Source: Mucilaginibacter sp. OK268
Lineage (GTDB): Bacteria; Bacteroidota; Bacteroidia; Sphingobacteriales; Sphingobacteriaceae
Length of the DNA: 64,000 nucleotides
Direction of reading: 5' to 3'
Assembly: GCF_900103125.1 (NCBI RefSeq)
Contig: NZ_FNJV01000002.1
Coordinates: 620,001 to 684,000, forward strand
Part shown: positions 26,806 through 36,149 of the stretch, in pieces
Position numbering within the stretch: position 1 is the first letter of the stretch
Layout: each line of letters starts with the position of its first letter
Program-made: the position numbers and the translations under genes
The notes under the pieces: model-generated
What the model saw: only the letters and a program-made list of their open reading frames with translations
Told to the model about the DNA's origin: nothing
Databases searched by the model: none

Positions 26806-29547
26806 ATGTTAAATATTAAACAATCCCGATTGTTACAAAATTTACGCTTATTAGGTTCTGAAATATTTGATCGGTTGATATTGCTTATAGCTTATAAAGG
26901 TAAAGCTTCTTCCATATTTAAACTTGTAACCGTTATTTGCATAGTTAATTTAGCATCGTTCAGTCAGGTATCTGCGCAAAACCAAAACAGGGTTACCGGA
27001 ACAGTGGTTGACAGTACTTCCTTCCCAATAAGTGATGCAAATATTGCCCTGATTAGTGGTTCTGATACTTTAAAAACCAGAAGCGATATAAATGGGGCAT
27101 TTCTTTTTTTCATTAAAAAAATCAGCCATTTTCAATTAAAGGTAAGTCACATTGGTTTTGCAGAATTTACTGATACATTTCCTTTAACTACAAATTCCGA
27201 CAGTGTTAATTTAAAGCCAATTAAATTAAACATCTACGCAACGCAATTAAAAGAGGTTTTAATTAAAGCTACCCGTAAGCCCATCCTATTTAAAAAAGAC
27301 ACCATTGAATACGATGTGGATTCTTATAATATGAATGATGATGATCTGGTGGAGTATCTTTTGAAAAAACTACCGGGTTTAAATCTTGATAAAGACGGAA
27401 ATTTGACCTCAGAGGGCAAAAAAGTTACCAAGCTGCGGGTAAATGGAAAAGATTTCTTCTCCGGAAATATTAAAGAATTTATAAAAAAATTACCCCTTGG
27501 CATTTTATCTAAAATACAAATCATCAATGATTATGGTGACGATGCTGCATTTAGTGGCATAAAAACTAAACCCATTCAAAAAATGCTTAATCTGGTTACC
27601 AAGCCCGACGAGGATAATGGCATCTTTGGCAATGTGTCTTCAACTGCCGGAACTAATAAATTGATTGGTGCTGATATTAATGGCAACTACTGGAAAGGGG
27701 TTAAACAAATATCGGGTGATGTAAATTTACAAAACGCTACAAGTGCTGTTGGATCAAGTGTCAATAACAAGGCAGATCTCAGTTATAGTAACCAAATAGG
27801 CAAGTATTTAAAAATTGGGGGTAATTATAATTTCGGCAACTCCAGAACAAGTAATGAAACCAATACATTCTCAGAGACAATAAATTCGTTGGGCACCATA
27901 AAAAATCAAATTAATAGCAAATCATTTGCAAAAAACACTACCCATTCTTTTAGTTTAAATACCAGTTATAATCCTGGCGAAAAAACGGAGATAAAATTAA
28001 ATGCAAATTTAAATTTAAACAATTCTACCGATAGTACTTTTTCAGATTCACGGCAAACAGGTTTATTTAATCAGGGTTTAATTTCAAGTGATTATGGCAA
28101 TAGTAAAAACCCAACAGGGAACATTAATGTGCAGATAGGCAGAAGATTTAATAAAGCCGGGCGGGTAATTATGGCCAACATCGAATATAAAAATAGTAAT
28201 AACAATGCTGCCAATGCCATTAATAGAAGAATTAGATATTATGATACACTCGGTAATTTTAAAAAAGATTCGACATTTAATAGTTTAACTACTAACCGGT
28301 TAAAAGTTATGAGCACAAACGTAACTTTATCCTATACCGAACCATTAAACTCCAAAAGTAACCTGGACTTTGTTTACAAGTTTTCGGGCAGTAAACAAAA
28401 CACATCATTAATTACCGAAGAAAACTTACCTCAAGGGTTAATTAGGATTGATTCTCTTAGTAACCACTACGATAACTACACCTCTAATCAAAAATTAGAT
28501 ATTAATTATCGTTTTGAGGGTGAAAAAATTAATTTAGTTAGTGGATTAAGCTTACAAAGAAATACCTTATCCGGATTTACTGCCAATACAGTAACCAAAG
28601 TTCAACAAAGCATTTATAACTTTTCGCCGGCCCTTAATATAACTTACAATCCAAATAGCGCAATGAGTTTGGATTTAAACTATAGTGGCGAGAGCGAGGC
28701 TCCTGCAATTGATGAATTACAACCGGTTCGGAATATTAAGGATATACAAAATATTTTCATTGGAAATCCCCGGTTAAAACCAGCATTTACCCATCAGGCT
28801 GAACTTAACTTTCGTCACTTTGGTGATAAGTCTAATCAATTAATCACTGCCGGGCTATCAGCATCCATTACTCAAAATAAAATAGTTAACAATACTGTAA
28901 TAATTACAGATACGCTAAACTCATTAAAGCAGCTAACCAGCTTTATAAATGCTAATGGTTCCTATCGGTTAGGCGGAAATTATGGTTATACGGTACCAAT
29001 AAAAATTTCAGAAGTACAGTTAAACACAAGTTATACCGGGAACATTGATTTTACAAATGATGTAGTGTACACCGATAATATTAAAGCCAATAGCTTCAGT
29101 CGGACTATTTCACAAACTATTAAAACTGCGGCATCGTTCAAACATTTTGACAGCGAAGTAGCTGTTAACTATATGACAGCTTTCAATCACTACAACGTAG
29201 GACAAGGGCTAACCAATAACGTACATCGATGGATATTTTCGCTTAATGAAAAAGTTACCTTTGATCAAAATACCTCTTTAAATATCGATGCAACAAAAAG
29301 TCTTAATTATGGCTATGCCAATATTAATTCAAGCAATCCATTTGTTGTTAATGCCACGATAATGCGCTTGTTTTTTAAGCAAAGTTTAGTGATCAATATA
29401 CAGGCAACTGACATACTAAATCAAGCAAATAAAATAAATCAGGTTACTATAGGCAATAGTGTTATTAATAATAGAACAAATTATATAACCCGTTTTTTCA
29501 TATTAGGCCTTAGCTATAAAATAAGTAAGTTTGGCCATTTGAAATAA
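26806..29547 (+). CDS. TonB-receptor-like outer-membrane barrel (OMP_b-brl_3 type)
   Basis: ATG 26806 gives 913 residues; the frame extends 15 codons further to a TTG, which I do not use. After a hydrophobic export segment ending in VSAQ comes a carboxypeptidase-regulatory-like domain (RVTGTVVDSTSFPISDANIA), then a plug-like region (YDVDSYNMNDDDLVEYLLKK, then LRVNGKDFFSG and LSKIQIINDYGDDAAFSG) and a long barrel rich in Asn and Thr. This is the layout of Bacteroidota outer-membrane beta-barrel family proteins related to TonB-dependent receptors. The substrate is unknown. The gene is visibly AT-rich against the next gene, suggesting a different origin. Confidence 0.88.
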   Translation: MLNIKQSRLLQNLRLLGSEIFDRLILLIAYKGKASSIFKLVTVICIVNLASFSQVSAQNQNRVTGTVVDSTSFPISDANIALISGSDTLKTRSDINGAFLFFIKKISHFQLKVSHIGFAEFTDTFPLTTNSDSVNLKPIKLNIYATQLKEVLIKATRKPILFKKDTIEYDVDSYNMNDDDLVEYLLKKLPGLNLDKDGNLTSEGKKVTKLRVNGKDFFSGNIKEFIKKLPLGILSKIQIINDYGDDAAFSGIKTKPIQKMLNLVTKPDEDNGIFGNVSSTAGTNKLIGADINGNYWKGVKQISGDVNLQNATSAVGSSVNNKADLSYSNQIGKYLKIGGNYNFGNSRTSNETNTFSETINSLGTIKNQINSKSFAKNTTHSFSLNTSYNPGEKTEIKLNANLNLNNSTDSTFSDSRQTGLFNQGLISSDYGNSKNPTGNINVQIGRRFNKAGRVIMANIEYKNSNNNAANAINRRIRYYDTLGNFKKDSTFNSLTTNRLKVMSTNVTLSYTEPLNSKSNLDFVYKFSGSKQNTSLITEENLPQGLIRIDSLSNHYDNYTSNQKLDINYRFEGEKINLVSGLSLQRNTLSGFTANTVTKVQQSIYNFSPALNITYNPNSAMSLDLNYSGESEAPAIDELQPVRNIKDIQNIFIGNPRLKPAFTHQAELNFRHFGDKSNQLITAGLSASITQNKIVNNTVIITDTLNSLKQLTSFINANGSYRLGGNYGYTVPIKISEVQLNTSYTGNIDFTNDVVYTDNIKANSFSRTISQTIKTAASFKHFDSEVAVNYMTAFNHYNVGQGLTNNVHRWIFSLNEKVTFDQNTSLNIDATKSLNYGYANINSSNPFVVNATIMRLFFKQSLVINIQATDILNQANKINQVTIGNSVINNRTNYITRFFILGLSYKISKFGHLK

Positions 29548-29761
29548 GTATTTCACTCTTTTGTTCACTCAGCCCCCCTTCGCAGCGGAGCCCGAAATTC
29601 ACCACGCCAACCTCCGGGTGCCTTTCAGGAGATCCGGAGGGAACTATAGACGCTCCCTCAACCACAATCAAAATAACACATCTATGACAAGGTTATTTGT
29701 TTAGACGAAAGTTTGTTCCGATCTTTGAATTAGATGTTTAAACATTTATTAAAATAATCAA

Positions 29762-30781
29762 ATGGAAATAGGAGTTGACAGCTTCGCCTCGGCGATGTAC
29801 GGCAGTAAAGAATTGAGCGGCGTGGATGCCATGGAACAATTGCTGGACCGCATTGCTCACGCCGATGAGGTTGGTTTGGATGTTTTCGGCATTGGTGAGC
29901 ATCATAAAAAGGAGTTCCTGGATTCGGCAACGGCGGTGATACTGGCTGCCGCTGCGGCGCGGACTAAAAATATTAAACTCACCAGTGCGGTAACGGTATT
30001 GAGCGCTGCCGATCCGGTACGGGTATACCAGAGTTTTGCCACGTTAGACCTCATATCCAAGGGTCGCGCAGAAATGGTTGTTGGCCGGGGTTCATCTATT
30101 GAAGCCTACCCCTTATTTGGTTTTAACCTGGACGATTACGACGCGCTGTTCAAAGAAAAGCTGGACTTACTACTGAAGGTTCGCGACAATGAATTTGTGA
30201 CCTGGTCGGGAAAATTCCGTGCGCCTTTAAACAACAGACCCATATATCCAAGAGCATTACAGCAAAAATTGCCCATTTGGCTGGGTGTTGGCGGTACGCC
30301 GGAATCATTCGCCCGTGCCGGGACATTGGGCTTACCATTGATGGTAGCCGTGATAGGCGGCGAAACACACCGGTTTAGACCTTTGATAGATCTGTATCGC
30401 GAAGCCGGGAAAAGAGCAGGTTTTACACCGGATCAGTTAACGGTTGGGCTGCATTCGCCAGGCTATGTTGGCGCGACTAATGAGCGGGCCATTGCCGATT
30501 ATTACCCGGGGTATGCCGAGCTTTGGACCAAATTAGGCCGGGAACGTGGCTGGCCGCCGGTAACCAGACCCCAGTTTGACCAATTGGTGGCCCCAAAAGG
30601 TGTATTGGTAGTAGGCGGACCAGAACAGGTTGCCGAAAAGCTATTGCGCCATAGCGAAGCCCTGGGCGGCGTGGATCGTTTCACTTTTCAAATGGACAAC
30701 GCAGGCTTAACCCATGCCCAATTAATGAGTTCTATTGAACTGATCGGTAAAAAAGTGATGCCGTTGGTGAATTCCAAGTAA
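29762..30781 (+). CDS. LLM class flavin-dependent oxidoreductase
   Basis: The 339-residue protein belongs to the luciferase-like monooxygenase superfamily. The N-terminus has the family pattern VDSFASAMYG and AHADEVGLDVFGIGEHHKKE, then KLTSAVTVLSAADPVRVYQS, RAEMVVGRGSSIEAYPLFGF and IWLGVGGTPESFARAG. These enzymes use FMNH2 or F420H2 in a TIM barrel; most close relatives have no known substrate. GC content appears higher than in the barrel gene upstream. No operon partner is seen. Confidence 0.9.
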   Translation: MEIGVDSFASAMYGSKELSGVDAMEQLLDRIAHADEVGLDVFGIGEHHKKEFLDSATAVILAAAAARTKNIKLTSAVTVLSAADPVRVYQSFATLDLISKGRAEMVVGRGSSIEAYPLFGFNLDDYDALFKEKLDLLLKVRDNEFVTWSGKFRAPLNNRPIYPRALQQKLPIWLGVGGTPESFARAGTLGLPLMVAVIGGETHRFRPLIDLYREAGKRAGFTPDQLTVGLHSPGYVGATNERAIADYYPGYAELWTKLGRERGWPPVTRPQFDQLVAPKGVLVVGGPEQVAEKLLRHSEALGGVDRFTFQMDNAGLTHAQLMSSIELIGKKVMPLVNSK

Positions 30782-30820
30782 GGCTAAGGATATATTTTCT
30801 ACATACCACTTATACATCAT

Positions 30821-30901
30821 GTCATTGCGAGGAGGAACGACGAAGCAATCTCCTCGTATATCATAAACGCGAGGAGATTGCTTCACTCCGTTCGCAATGA
30901 C
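30821..30901. repeat. GTCATTGCGAGG palindromic element
   Basis: The left arm GTCATTGCGAGGAGGAACGA continues to GCAATCTCCTCG, and the right arm (30870-30901) is its imperfect reverse complement ending GCAATGAC. Related elements are at 18117, 45682 and (half) 61196. Confidence 0.85.
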
Positions 30902-30905
30902 ATAT

Positions 30906-30951
30906 TTTTATTCCTGATTCCTGATTCCTGATTCTTATATCTTGATTCTCT
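30906..30951. repeat. CTGATTC word array (locus E)
   Basis: Three tandem CTGATTC copies with TATATCTTGATTC follow the palindromic element. Same word family, in reverse complement, as AATCAAGA at 37066 and 47116. Confidence 0.7.
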
Positions 30952-31023
30952 CCCCCTTACTTCATTACCGAAAGCACCTGCGAAACGGGCAGATAGGGTG
31001 CTAAAAGTTTCCTCATCAGCTTG

Positions 31024-31614
31024 CTAAAGAAAATCATCGTTTTTTTTTAAAGCGTCAATCACCTCATCGGTATTTAATACGGTGGCAAATTCCTCGTTTA
31101 GCTGCGCCAGGGCGGTTAAATGGATGGTTTCTGCATCGTAATGTTCGCCCTTGATGCCTGTTTTGGCGAAAGCAGCTGTGGCATCGGCTACTACAAAAGT
31201 GTTGTAACCCAGGTTACCGGCCATCCTTGCGGTGGTTGATACGCAATGTTCGGTGGTGAGGCCTACTATAACCACGGTATCAATGCCGACAGTATCCAAT
31301 CGTTGTTGCAGATCGGTACCGATGAACGAACTGTTCACCGATTTTTTGATCACCTGCTCGCCGGGCAACGGTTTTACAATTTCTTTGTGCGCGTTGCCGG
31401 GATTACCTTCGGCCAGCATGGAGTTGGGGTTGGTGGAGCAATGCTGAATGTGAAAAAGCGGCAGATTATTTGCACGCCAGTAATCAAGCAGTTTACGGGC
31501 ATTTGCTTCGGCGTTTGGATTGTTGCGTTCGCCGCCCCAGTACGGGATATTGTCAAAACCCTGCTGTATATCAATCAGTATCAGCGCCGGGTTGGTATTT
31601 GTTAATGTTTTCAT
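31024..31614 (-). CDS. Isochorismatase-like cysteine hydrolase
   Basis: The 196-residue protein has the triad of the family: Asp15 in ALILIDIQQGFD, a Lys in GEQVIKKSVNSSFIG, and the nucleophile Cys in VVIVGLTTEHCVSTTARMAG. Residues FVVADATAAF and AETIHLTALAQLNEEFATVL complete the fold. Members hydrolyse amides (nicotinamidase, N-carbamoyl compounds) or isochorismate; the exact substrate is not set by these motifs. It follows an AraC regulator gene in the same direction with a 58-base gap, so that regulator may share its transcript. Confidence 0.92.
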   Translation of the reverse strand: MKTLTNTNPALILIDIQQGFDNIPYWGGERNNPNAEANARKLLDYWRANNLPLFHIQHCSTNPNSMLAEGNPGNAHKEIVKPLPGEQVIKKSVNSSFIGTDLQQRLDTVGIDTVVIVGLTTEHCVSTTARMAGNLGYNTFVVADATAAFAKTGIKGEHYDAETIHLTALAQLNEEFATVLNTDEVIDALKKNDDFL

Positions 31615-31672
31615 ACCTCAAAATTGCAGCTTTACCGGCACCCGGATTTTGCTGTGAGGCTTTATTTGTTTG

Positions 31673-32530
31673 TTATGATAACACCGGCTCGTTACGCGCG
31701 CTGCTGGGTGAAGCACCAAACTTTTGTTTGTACACCTTTGAAAAATGCGAGATATTCTCGAACCCGCTGCTGTAAGCTATCCGCGATATCGGATCGTTGG
31801 AGTTTTTGAGCTGGTAAGCGGCATACTCCAGCCTGCGGTTGATCTGCCACTTTACGGGCGTAGTATTAAAGCGCTCGGTAAATTCTTTTTTAAAGGCACT
31901 TACGCTTCGTCCGGTCAATTTAGCCATATCCTGCAGGGAAAGCTGCCGGTTAAAGTTTTGCTCCATAAAATAGGCCAGGTCTATCTTCTGTTCGCTAACC
32001 AGGTGTTTTAAAAACGAAACAAAGGTTTTGGAGCTATCGCTCGATAAAATCTGAAGCAATACCTGGTGCGTAACAAATTTCACAATGCAGCGGGAGTAGT
32101 CCTGCGGATGTGCAATATGCTGAATGGCCTGCGCTATGTTGGCGTTTATGAATTCGGATGTTTTAAAGATAAAGGGCGGCAGATCGTCGGTCAGTTTTTC
32201 CTGTCTAAACTCCGGTACGTGGCTGTCCAAAAAATAATCAACAAACTCATTTTCCATAAAAATGAGCATGCTGGTATAATCGTCCGACGGAAATATCTGG
32301 TAATTACCCCGCCTCCTGAACTGGATATCGCCCGCAGCAAGATGTTGTACATGGCCGCCATACCAAACATCAATGGATCCGGTTAAAACCACCTCCAGGC
32401 AATGCATAGTTTGCAGGGTATCATCACAGCTGAAAGGGCGCTTTTTGTCAATAACAATACCGTACATATCGCAAAACCGCATCCTCATATGTACATGATG
32501 CTCAAGCAGATCTTTTGGGATTTGTATCAT
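31673..32530 (-). CDS. AraC family transcriptional regulator
   Basis: The 285-residue protein has an N-terminal AraC-like sensing domain with a cupin-type segment (GSIDVWYGGHVQHLAAGDIQ) and a C-terminal double helix-turn-helix: LSLQDMAKLTGRSVSAFKKE and the signature ISRIAYSSGFENISHFSKVY ahead of KQKFGASPSSAR. It lies upstream of the cysteine hydrolase in the same direction, and the MITE-like element lies 90 bases upstream of its start. The targets are unknown. Confidence 0.92.
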   Translation of the reverse strand: MIQIPKDLLEHHVHMRMRFCDMYGIVIDKKRPFSCDDTLQTMHCLEVVLTGSIDVWYGGHVQHLAAGDIQFRRRGNYQIFPSDDYTSMLIFMENEFVDYFLDSHVPEFRQEKLTDDLPPFIFKTSEFINANIAQAIQHIAHPQDYSRCIVKFVTHQVLLQILSSDSSKTFVSFLKHLVSEQKIDLAYFMEQNFNRQLSLQDMAKLTGRSVSAFKKEFTERFNTTPVKWQINRRLEYAAYQLKNSNDPISRIAYSSGFENISHFSKVYKQKFGASPSSARNEPVLS

Positions 32531-32619
32531 TTTTAAAGATTATTACACTAAGCTACGGGTTGTACTGCTATATTTTTTATTTTGGGCTTAATTGTAACAA
32601 AACGATGATAAAAGAGACA

Positions 32620-32751
32620 CCGCAGTCGCTCGGCTCCTGCCGAGTGACGATTATCCGCAGGCCTCTGGCCTGCGAATTAAATACGGTGTTATTTTACTGC
32701 GGCTGGAGGCCGGGTAATAGTTGTCACTCGGCTGAAGCCGAGCGACTGCAT
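32620..32751. mobile_element. MITE-like element, copy 2 (inverted)
   Basis: The same element as 25663-25791 in opposite orientation. The ends read CCGCAGTCGCTCGGCTCC and GCCGAGCGACTGC, and the inner palindrome is GCAGGCCTCTGGCCTGC. It sits between the AraC start and the decarboxylase stop. Confidence 0.7.
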
Positions 32752-32755
32752 GGTG

Positions 32756-32803
32756 ATTCTTATTTCCTATCTCTTGATTCCTGACTCTTATATCTTGATT
32801 CTA
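32756..32803. repeat. TTGATTC word array (locus F)
   Basis: Words GATTCTTATTTCC, CTTGATTCCTGACTC and ATATCTTGATTC. Ends four bases before the decarboxylase stop. Shares TCTTATATCTTGATTCT with locus E (30906-30951). Confidence 0.7.
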
Positions 32804-32807
32804 AAAT

Positions 32808-34238
32808 TTACCCTATCACCGCGTTACTCATCGCCAGGTCCTCAATTACTTGGAGTAACTGTTCCAGGTCATCTTTTTGAGTTAGCGGATTCATGAGGGT
32901 TATCCGCAGATAAAAATCCTTTTTAATAGTTGTACCTACAATATAAAACCTGCCATCTTCTATCAAACGCTGCAACACATCGCGGTTTAAGTCGTTGGAT
33001 TCAGCACCGGCTTTCAGGCGGAAACAAACAATATTGCTCTGTGGTTCGCAGGCCAGTTCAAAGTTTTCGTGCTGATGTACCATGCGCGCAAACTCCTGGG
33101 CCATGCCGTATAATTTATCAATGTGCTGCCGGTACAAGCTATCGCCATAAAGCCGCATAATAGTATAGGTATGCAAAATGGTCATGGATTTGGTGCATTC
33201 AAAGGTTTGCTTGCCCGAGTTATACCATTCATCGGCTTGCTGATCCTGCCACAGGTACTCGGCCTTTTGCAGGAAGGTTTTACCAGCCTGCCTGGCCGAT
33301 TTAAATAGTATAGCCGTTGATAAGGAGGGCGCCATCATCATTTTATGGAAATCAACCATCACCGAATCTGCCTTTTCGATTCCCCGGAGCAGGTGCTTAT
33401 ACACCGGCGAAAATATAACGGGGGCACCATGCGCGCCATCCACATGAAACCAGATACCCTGTTTTTGGGCAAACTGACCAATCGCATCCAGATCGTCATA
33501 GGCACCAATAGAGGTAGAACAGGCACAGCCAACAATACAGAACACCTTTTTGCCTTTTGCTGTGGCATCCCGATACTGATCTTCAAGCAATTCGGTACGC
33601 ATCTGGAAACGATCATTAACCGATATTTTGATAATATTTTCGGGAGGTAAACCCATGATCCGTACAGCGCGTTCAATACTGTAATGCGCTTCTTCGGATA
33701 CCATGATAGCCAGTTGCCCGTACTCTGGTTTGCCTAATACATTGGGCATAGCAGCGCGGGCAGCCAACAAAGCGGTGAGGTTACCAAGCGTGCCGCCCGA
33801 GGTAACGATGCCTGATGCGTCCTCGTCAAAACCAAATTTAGCGGCCATGTAGGCGGTTACTACTTTCTCCATGGCATTGCCGGCCATCCCCATTTCATAA
33901 ACGGCCATACCATTATTTAAAAAGGAGATCAGGGCTGATGTTAAGGCGGTTACCGGCAAGGTTGTTGAGGTTTGGTGCCCAATATAACCCCGGCTATGCA
34001 AATTAACCGATCTGGACATCACCGAACGGAAAAGCCCCAGGGGGCTATCAATCAAAGGTGAATTAAAATCATTTTGCCAGTAAGCCAGCTGCTCCGCCGG
34101 ACTTTCCCAGTTTATCGTGTCTTTTTTTTGAGGGGCGGTGTGCGCTTTTTCAAGTTCGGTGGCCAGCAGTTCAACTAATTGGTGAGCCTCGGCCCGGAAA
34201 GTTTCGGGTCGATACGCTTTGGTGATCAGATCTTCCAT
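32808..34238 (-). CDS. PLP-dependent group II amino acid decarboxylase
   Basis: I start at ATG 34238 (MEDLITKAYRPETF), nine codons inside a TTG frame, giving 476 residues. Motifs of the group II decarboxylases are present: GIVTSGGTLGNLTALLAAR (phosphate binding), SEEAHYSIERAVRIMGL (His185 stacks on the cofactor), WFHVDGAHGAP (Asp267) and VDFHKMMMAPS (Lys299, the Schiff-base lysine). The family includes glutamate, diaminobutyrate and aromatic amino acid decarboxylases; the substrate cannot be chosen by eye. A LysR regulator diverges from it, which is the usual control arrangement. Confidence 0.92.
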   Translation of the reverse strand: MEDLITKAYRPETFRAEAHQLVELLATELEKAHTAPQKKDTINWESPAEQLAYWQNDFNSPLIDSPLGLFRSVMSRSVNLHSRGYIGHQTSTTLPVTALTSALISFLNNGMAVYEMGMAGNAMEKVVTAYMAAKFGFDEDASGIVTSGGTLGNLTALLAARAAMPNVLGKPEYGQLAIMVSEEAHYSIERAVRIMGLPPENIIKISVNDRFQMRTELLEDQYRDATAKGKKVFCIVGCACSTSIGAYDDLDAIGQFAQKQGIWFHVDGAHGAPVIFSPVYKHLLRGIEKADSVMVDFHKMMMAPSLSTAILFKSARQAGKTFLQKAEYLWQDQQADEWYNSGKQTFECTKSMTILHTYTIMRLYGDSLYRQHIDKLYGMAQEFARMVHQHENFELACEPQSNIVCFRLKAGAESNDLNRDVLQRLIEDGRFYIVGTTIKKDFYLRITLMNPLTQKDDLEQLLQVIEDLAMSNAVIG

Positions 34239-34318
34239 GGTGGTGGTGGTTATGTTCTTAAACAAAGGAAGCGTTTGCCATTAATAATAAAAAATACTTA
34301 TATTTCATCAACTTATAA

Positions 34319-34326
34319 TAAATTTG
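34319..34326 (+). promoter_or_regulatory. -7 box (TAAATTTG) of the LysR gene
   Basis: A TAnnTTTG match ending seven bases before the ATG at 34334, which predicts transcription starting at or next to the start codon. The whole divergent gap to the decarboxylase is 95 bases. Confidence 0.5.
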
Positions 34327-34333
34327 CATAAGT

Positions 34334-35212
34334 ATGGATATTAATGTGCTCAAGAATTTCCTGGTATTAGCCGAAACATTGCATTTCACCAAATCGTCTG
34401 ACAAGTCTTTTATCGCACAACCCGCGCTGAGCCGGCAGATCAAACAAATGGAGGAATCATTAAACGCCCAATTATTTAAGCGTAACAAGCGCAATGTGGA
34501 GCTTACTCCGGCGGGCAAATATTTTAAAGTCGAAATGGAGCGCTTGGTAAATCAGTTTGATCATGCGGCTAAGCGCACCGCCCAACTGCACAAAGGCGAA
34601 GCTGGCGAGATCAGGATAGGCTATACTTATTCTGTTATGCAAAGTTTTTTGCCGGGCATGATCAGGCATATCAATGAAATTTTGCCCGATATTCATACGG
34701 TATTGCTGGAGATAAACAATAAGCAGCAGGCCATCGATCTGAAGAATAAAGAGATCGATATCGGATTTTCTACCAACCCGGTTATTAATGATGATTTAAA
34801 AAGTAAGGTATTGCTACGCGATAATTTTGCTATTGTGCTGCCGCTCGATCACCCGGTAGGTCCGGAAAGTTTCAGCGACCTGAGCGTATTTGCCAACGAC
34901 CGGTTTATTTTGCCGCCACGCTCAGAAGGGTCATTGTATGTAGGTACGGTGGAATCCATTTTTATTGAAGCGGGATTTTTGCCCAACATCGTTCACAAAA
35001 CGCCTTTTGCCAGTACCGGCATCCGCCTGGTTGAGGCTGGGCTGGGCATTACCGTTGAGCCTATGTCGAGCTTGCGCAACTATCCGGGTATTATCAAATA
35101 TATCGAGTTAAAAGATGTACCCCAAAAAGCCGAACTCACCATGCTCTGGCATGCCGAACTGGAAACAGAGATGCCCCGGGTAATTGACCTGTTGATGAAT
35201 TTTAGTATATAA
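34334..35212 (+). CDS. LysR family transcriptional regulator
   Basis: The 292-residue protein starts with the classic LysR helix-turn-helix (NVLKNFLVLAETLHFTKSSD, then AQPALSRQIKQMEESLNAQL and LTPAGKYF). The effector-binding domain follows (GEIRIGYTYSVMQSFLPGMI, and VEAGLGITVEPMSS near the end). It is divergently transcribed from the PLP decarboxylase across a 95-base gap, so it most likely regulates that gene and itself. Confidence 0.95.
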   Translation: MDINVLKNFLVLAETLHFTKSSDKSFIAQPALSRQIKQMEESLNAQLFKRNKRNVELTPAGKYFKVEMERLVNQFDHAAKRTAQLHKGEAGEIRIGYTYSVMQSFLPGMIRHINEILPDIHTVLLEINNKQQAIDLKNKEIDIGFSTNPVINDDLKSKVLLRDNFAIVLPLDHPVGPESFSDLSVFANDRFILPPRSEGSLYVGTVESIFIEAGFLPNIVHKTPFASTGIRLVEAGLGITVEPMSSLRNYPGIIKYIELKDVPQKAELTMLWHAELETEMPRVIDLLMNFSI

Positions 35213-35214
35213 AC

Positions 35215-35247
35215 AAAAAAGGGCAAACGAAAAATATTCGCTTGCCC
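35215..35247 (-). terminator. Terminator of the tonB gene
   Basis: On the minus strand GGGCAAGCGAA pairs with TTCGTTTGCCC and is followed by a run of six T. It lies 65 bases past the tonB stop and may also stop the convergent LysR transcript. Confidence 0.75.
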
Positions 35248-35312
35248 ACGGTGGTCATTTAACGATTTCTGTCCCCCCGGAGACGCTATACAACCACTTT
35301 ATCTTTAATGCC

Positions 35313-36149
35313 TTATTGCTCACTTAGCTGAAAATTAATAGGGATATTATATCGTACCCGCACCGGCTGGCCGTTCTGAATACCTGGTTTCCAGGCTTTG
35401 GCCAGTTTGAGCACACGCAGGGCCTCTTCATCAAACCCGTAGCCTGCGCCACGCTCCACTTTGATATTGGACAAAGAGCCGTCTTTCTCAATAATAAAAC
35501 TCATAATCACCCTTCCGGATACCCCCTGCTCCTGCGCAACCGCTGGAAAACGAAGGTTTTTCTGCAAAAATTTCCCCCAGGCCGCGGCACCACCAACTGG
35601 TTCGGGCATTACTTCGAGTGTACCAACCTCAACTACATTATTATTTGCAGGCGCTGTACCAGGACCGTTACCGCCTGGAGTTGTATTTGTATTGAGTACA
35701 TTTTCAGGTCCTTTTGCAGGTCCATCAACAGTAACCGGACCAATGGCACCTTCTATTTTGCTGATATCCACCGGATCTACAGTACGTTCATTTTCAGTCG
35801 CCACATGGGTAGGTATGGCGGTCTGTTTTATTGGAACGGCAGGTGCAGGAGGATCAACAGATTTGGGTGGATCTTGTTTTTTTAGTTTAGGTTCTACAGG
35901 AGGCTGTATTGTAATATCTTTCAAATCCACCGGCGTCATATTTACTTTGGGAACAGGCTCTATTTTGTGTTTGAATACTATACTTGCCGCAACTAAAATG
36001 GCAACGCCGGCAAGGGCTAGTCCCATGGCCCTTGCCATCGTTTGGCCATAATTCTTTCTCAGATCATAAGCACCGTATTCTTTGTTACGATGGTCAAATA
36101 CAAGGTCGAGCCACTCGGCGTTGTACAAATCAAATTTGGCAATACTCAT
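35313..36149 (-). CDS. Energy transducer TonB
   Basis: I start at the ATG at 36149 (MSIAKFDLYNAEWLDLVFD), giving 278 residues; the track of codons before it is AT-rich non-conserved sequence. A short cytoplasmic segment (HRNKEYGAYDLRKNYGQTM) precedes one membrane helix (MGLALAGVAILVAASIVF). Then comes a Pro-rich periplasmic linker (PKLKKQDPPKSVDPPAPAVP) and a C-terminal TonB domain (GVSGRVIMSFIIEKDGSLS to VRVRYNIPINFQL). It couples proton motive force to outer-membrane receptors such as the Oar-type and barrel proteins in this window. No ExbB/ExbD genes are nearby. Confidence 0.94.
   Translation of the reverse strand: MSIAKFDLYNAEWLDLVFDHRNKEYGAYDLRKNYGQTMARAMGLALAGVAILVAASIVFKHKIEPVPKVNMTPVDLKDITIQPPVEPKLKKQDPPKSVDPPAPAVPIKQTAIPTHVATENERTVDPVDISKIEGAIGPVTVDGPAKGPENVLNTNTTPGGNGPGTAPANNNVVEVGTLEVMPEPVGGAAAWGKFLQKNLRFPAVAQEQGVSGRVIMSFIIEKDGSLSNIKVERGAGYGFDEEALRVLKLAKAWKPGIQNGQPVRVRYNIPINFQLSEQ

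Noticed and set aside
30957..31037. 26-codon minus-strand frame (MIFFSKLMRKLLAPYLPVSQ...) overlapping the cysteine hydrolase stop
   Set aside because: It looks protein-like and could be the tail of a lost gene, but it is too short to support without a search.
35461..36051. 196-codon plus-strand frame inside tonB
   Set aside because: The Gly/Pro/Ser-rich look is the antisense of the Pro-rich TonB linker.
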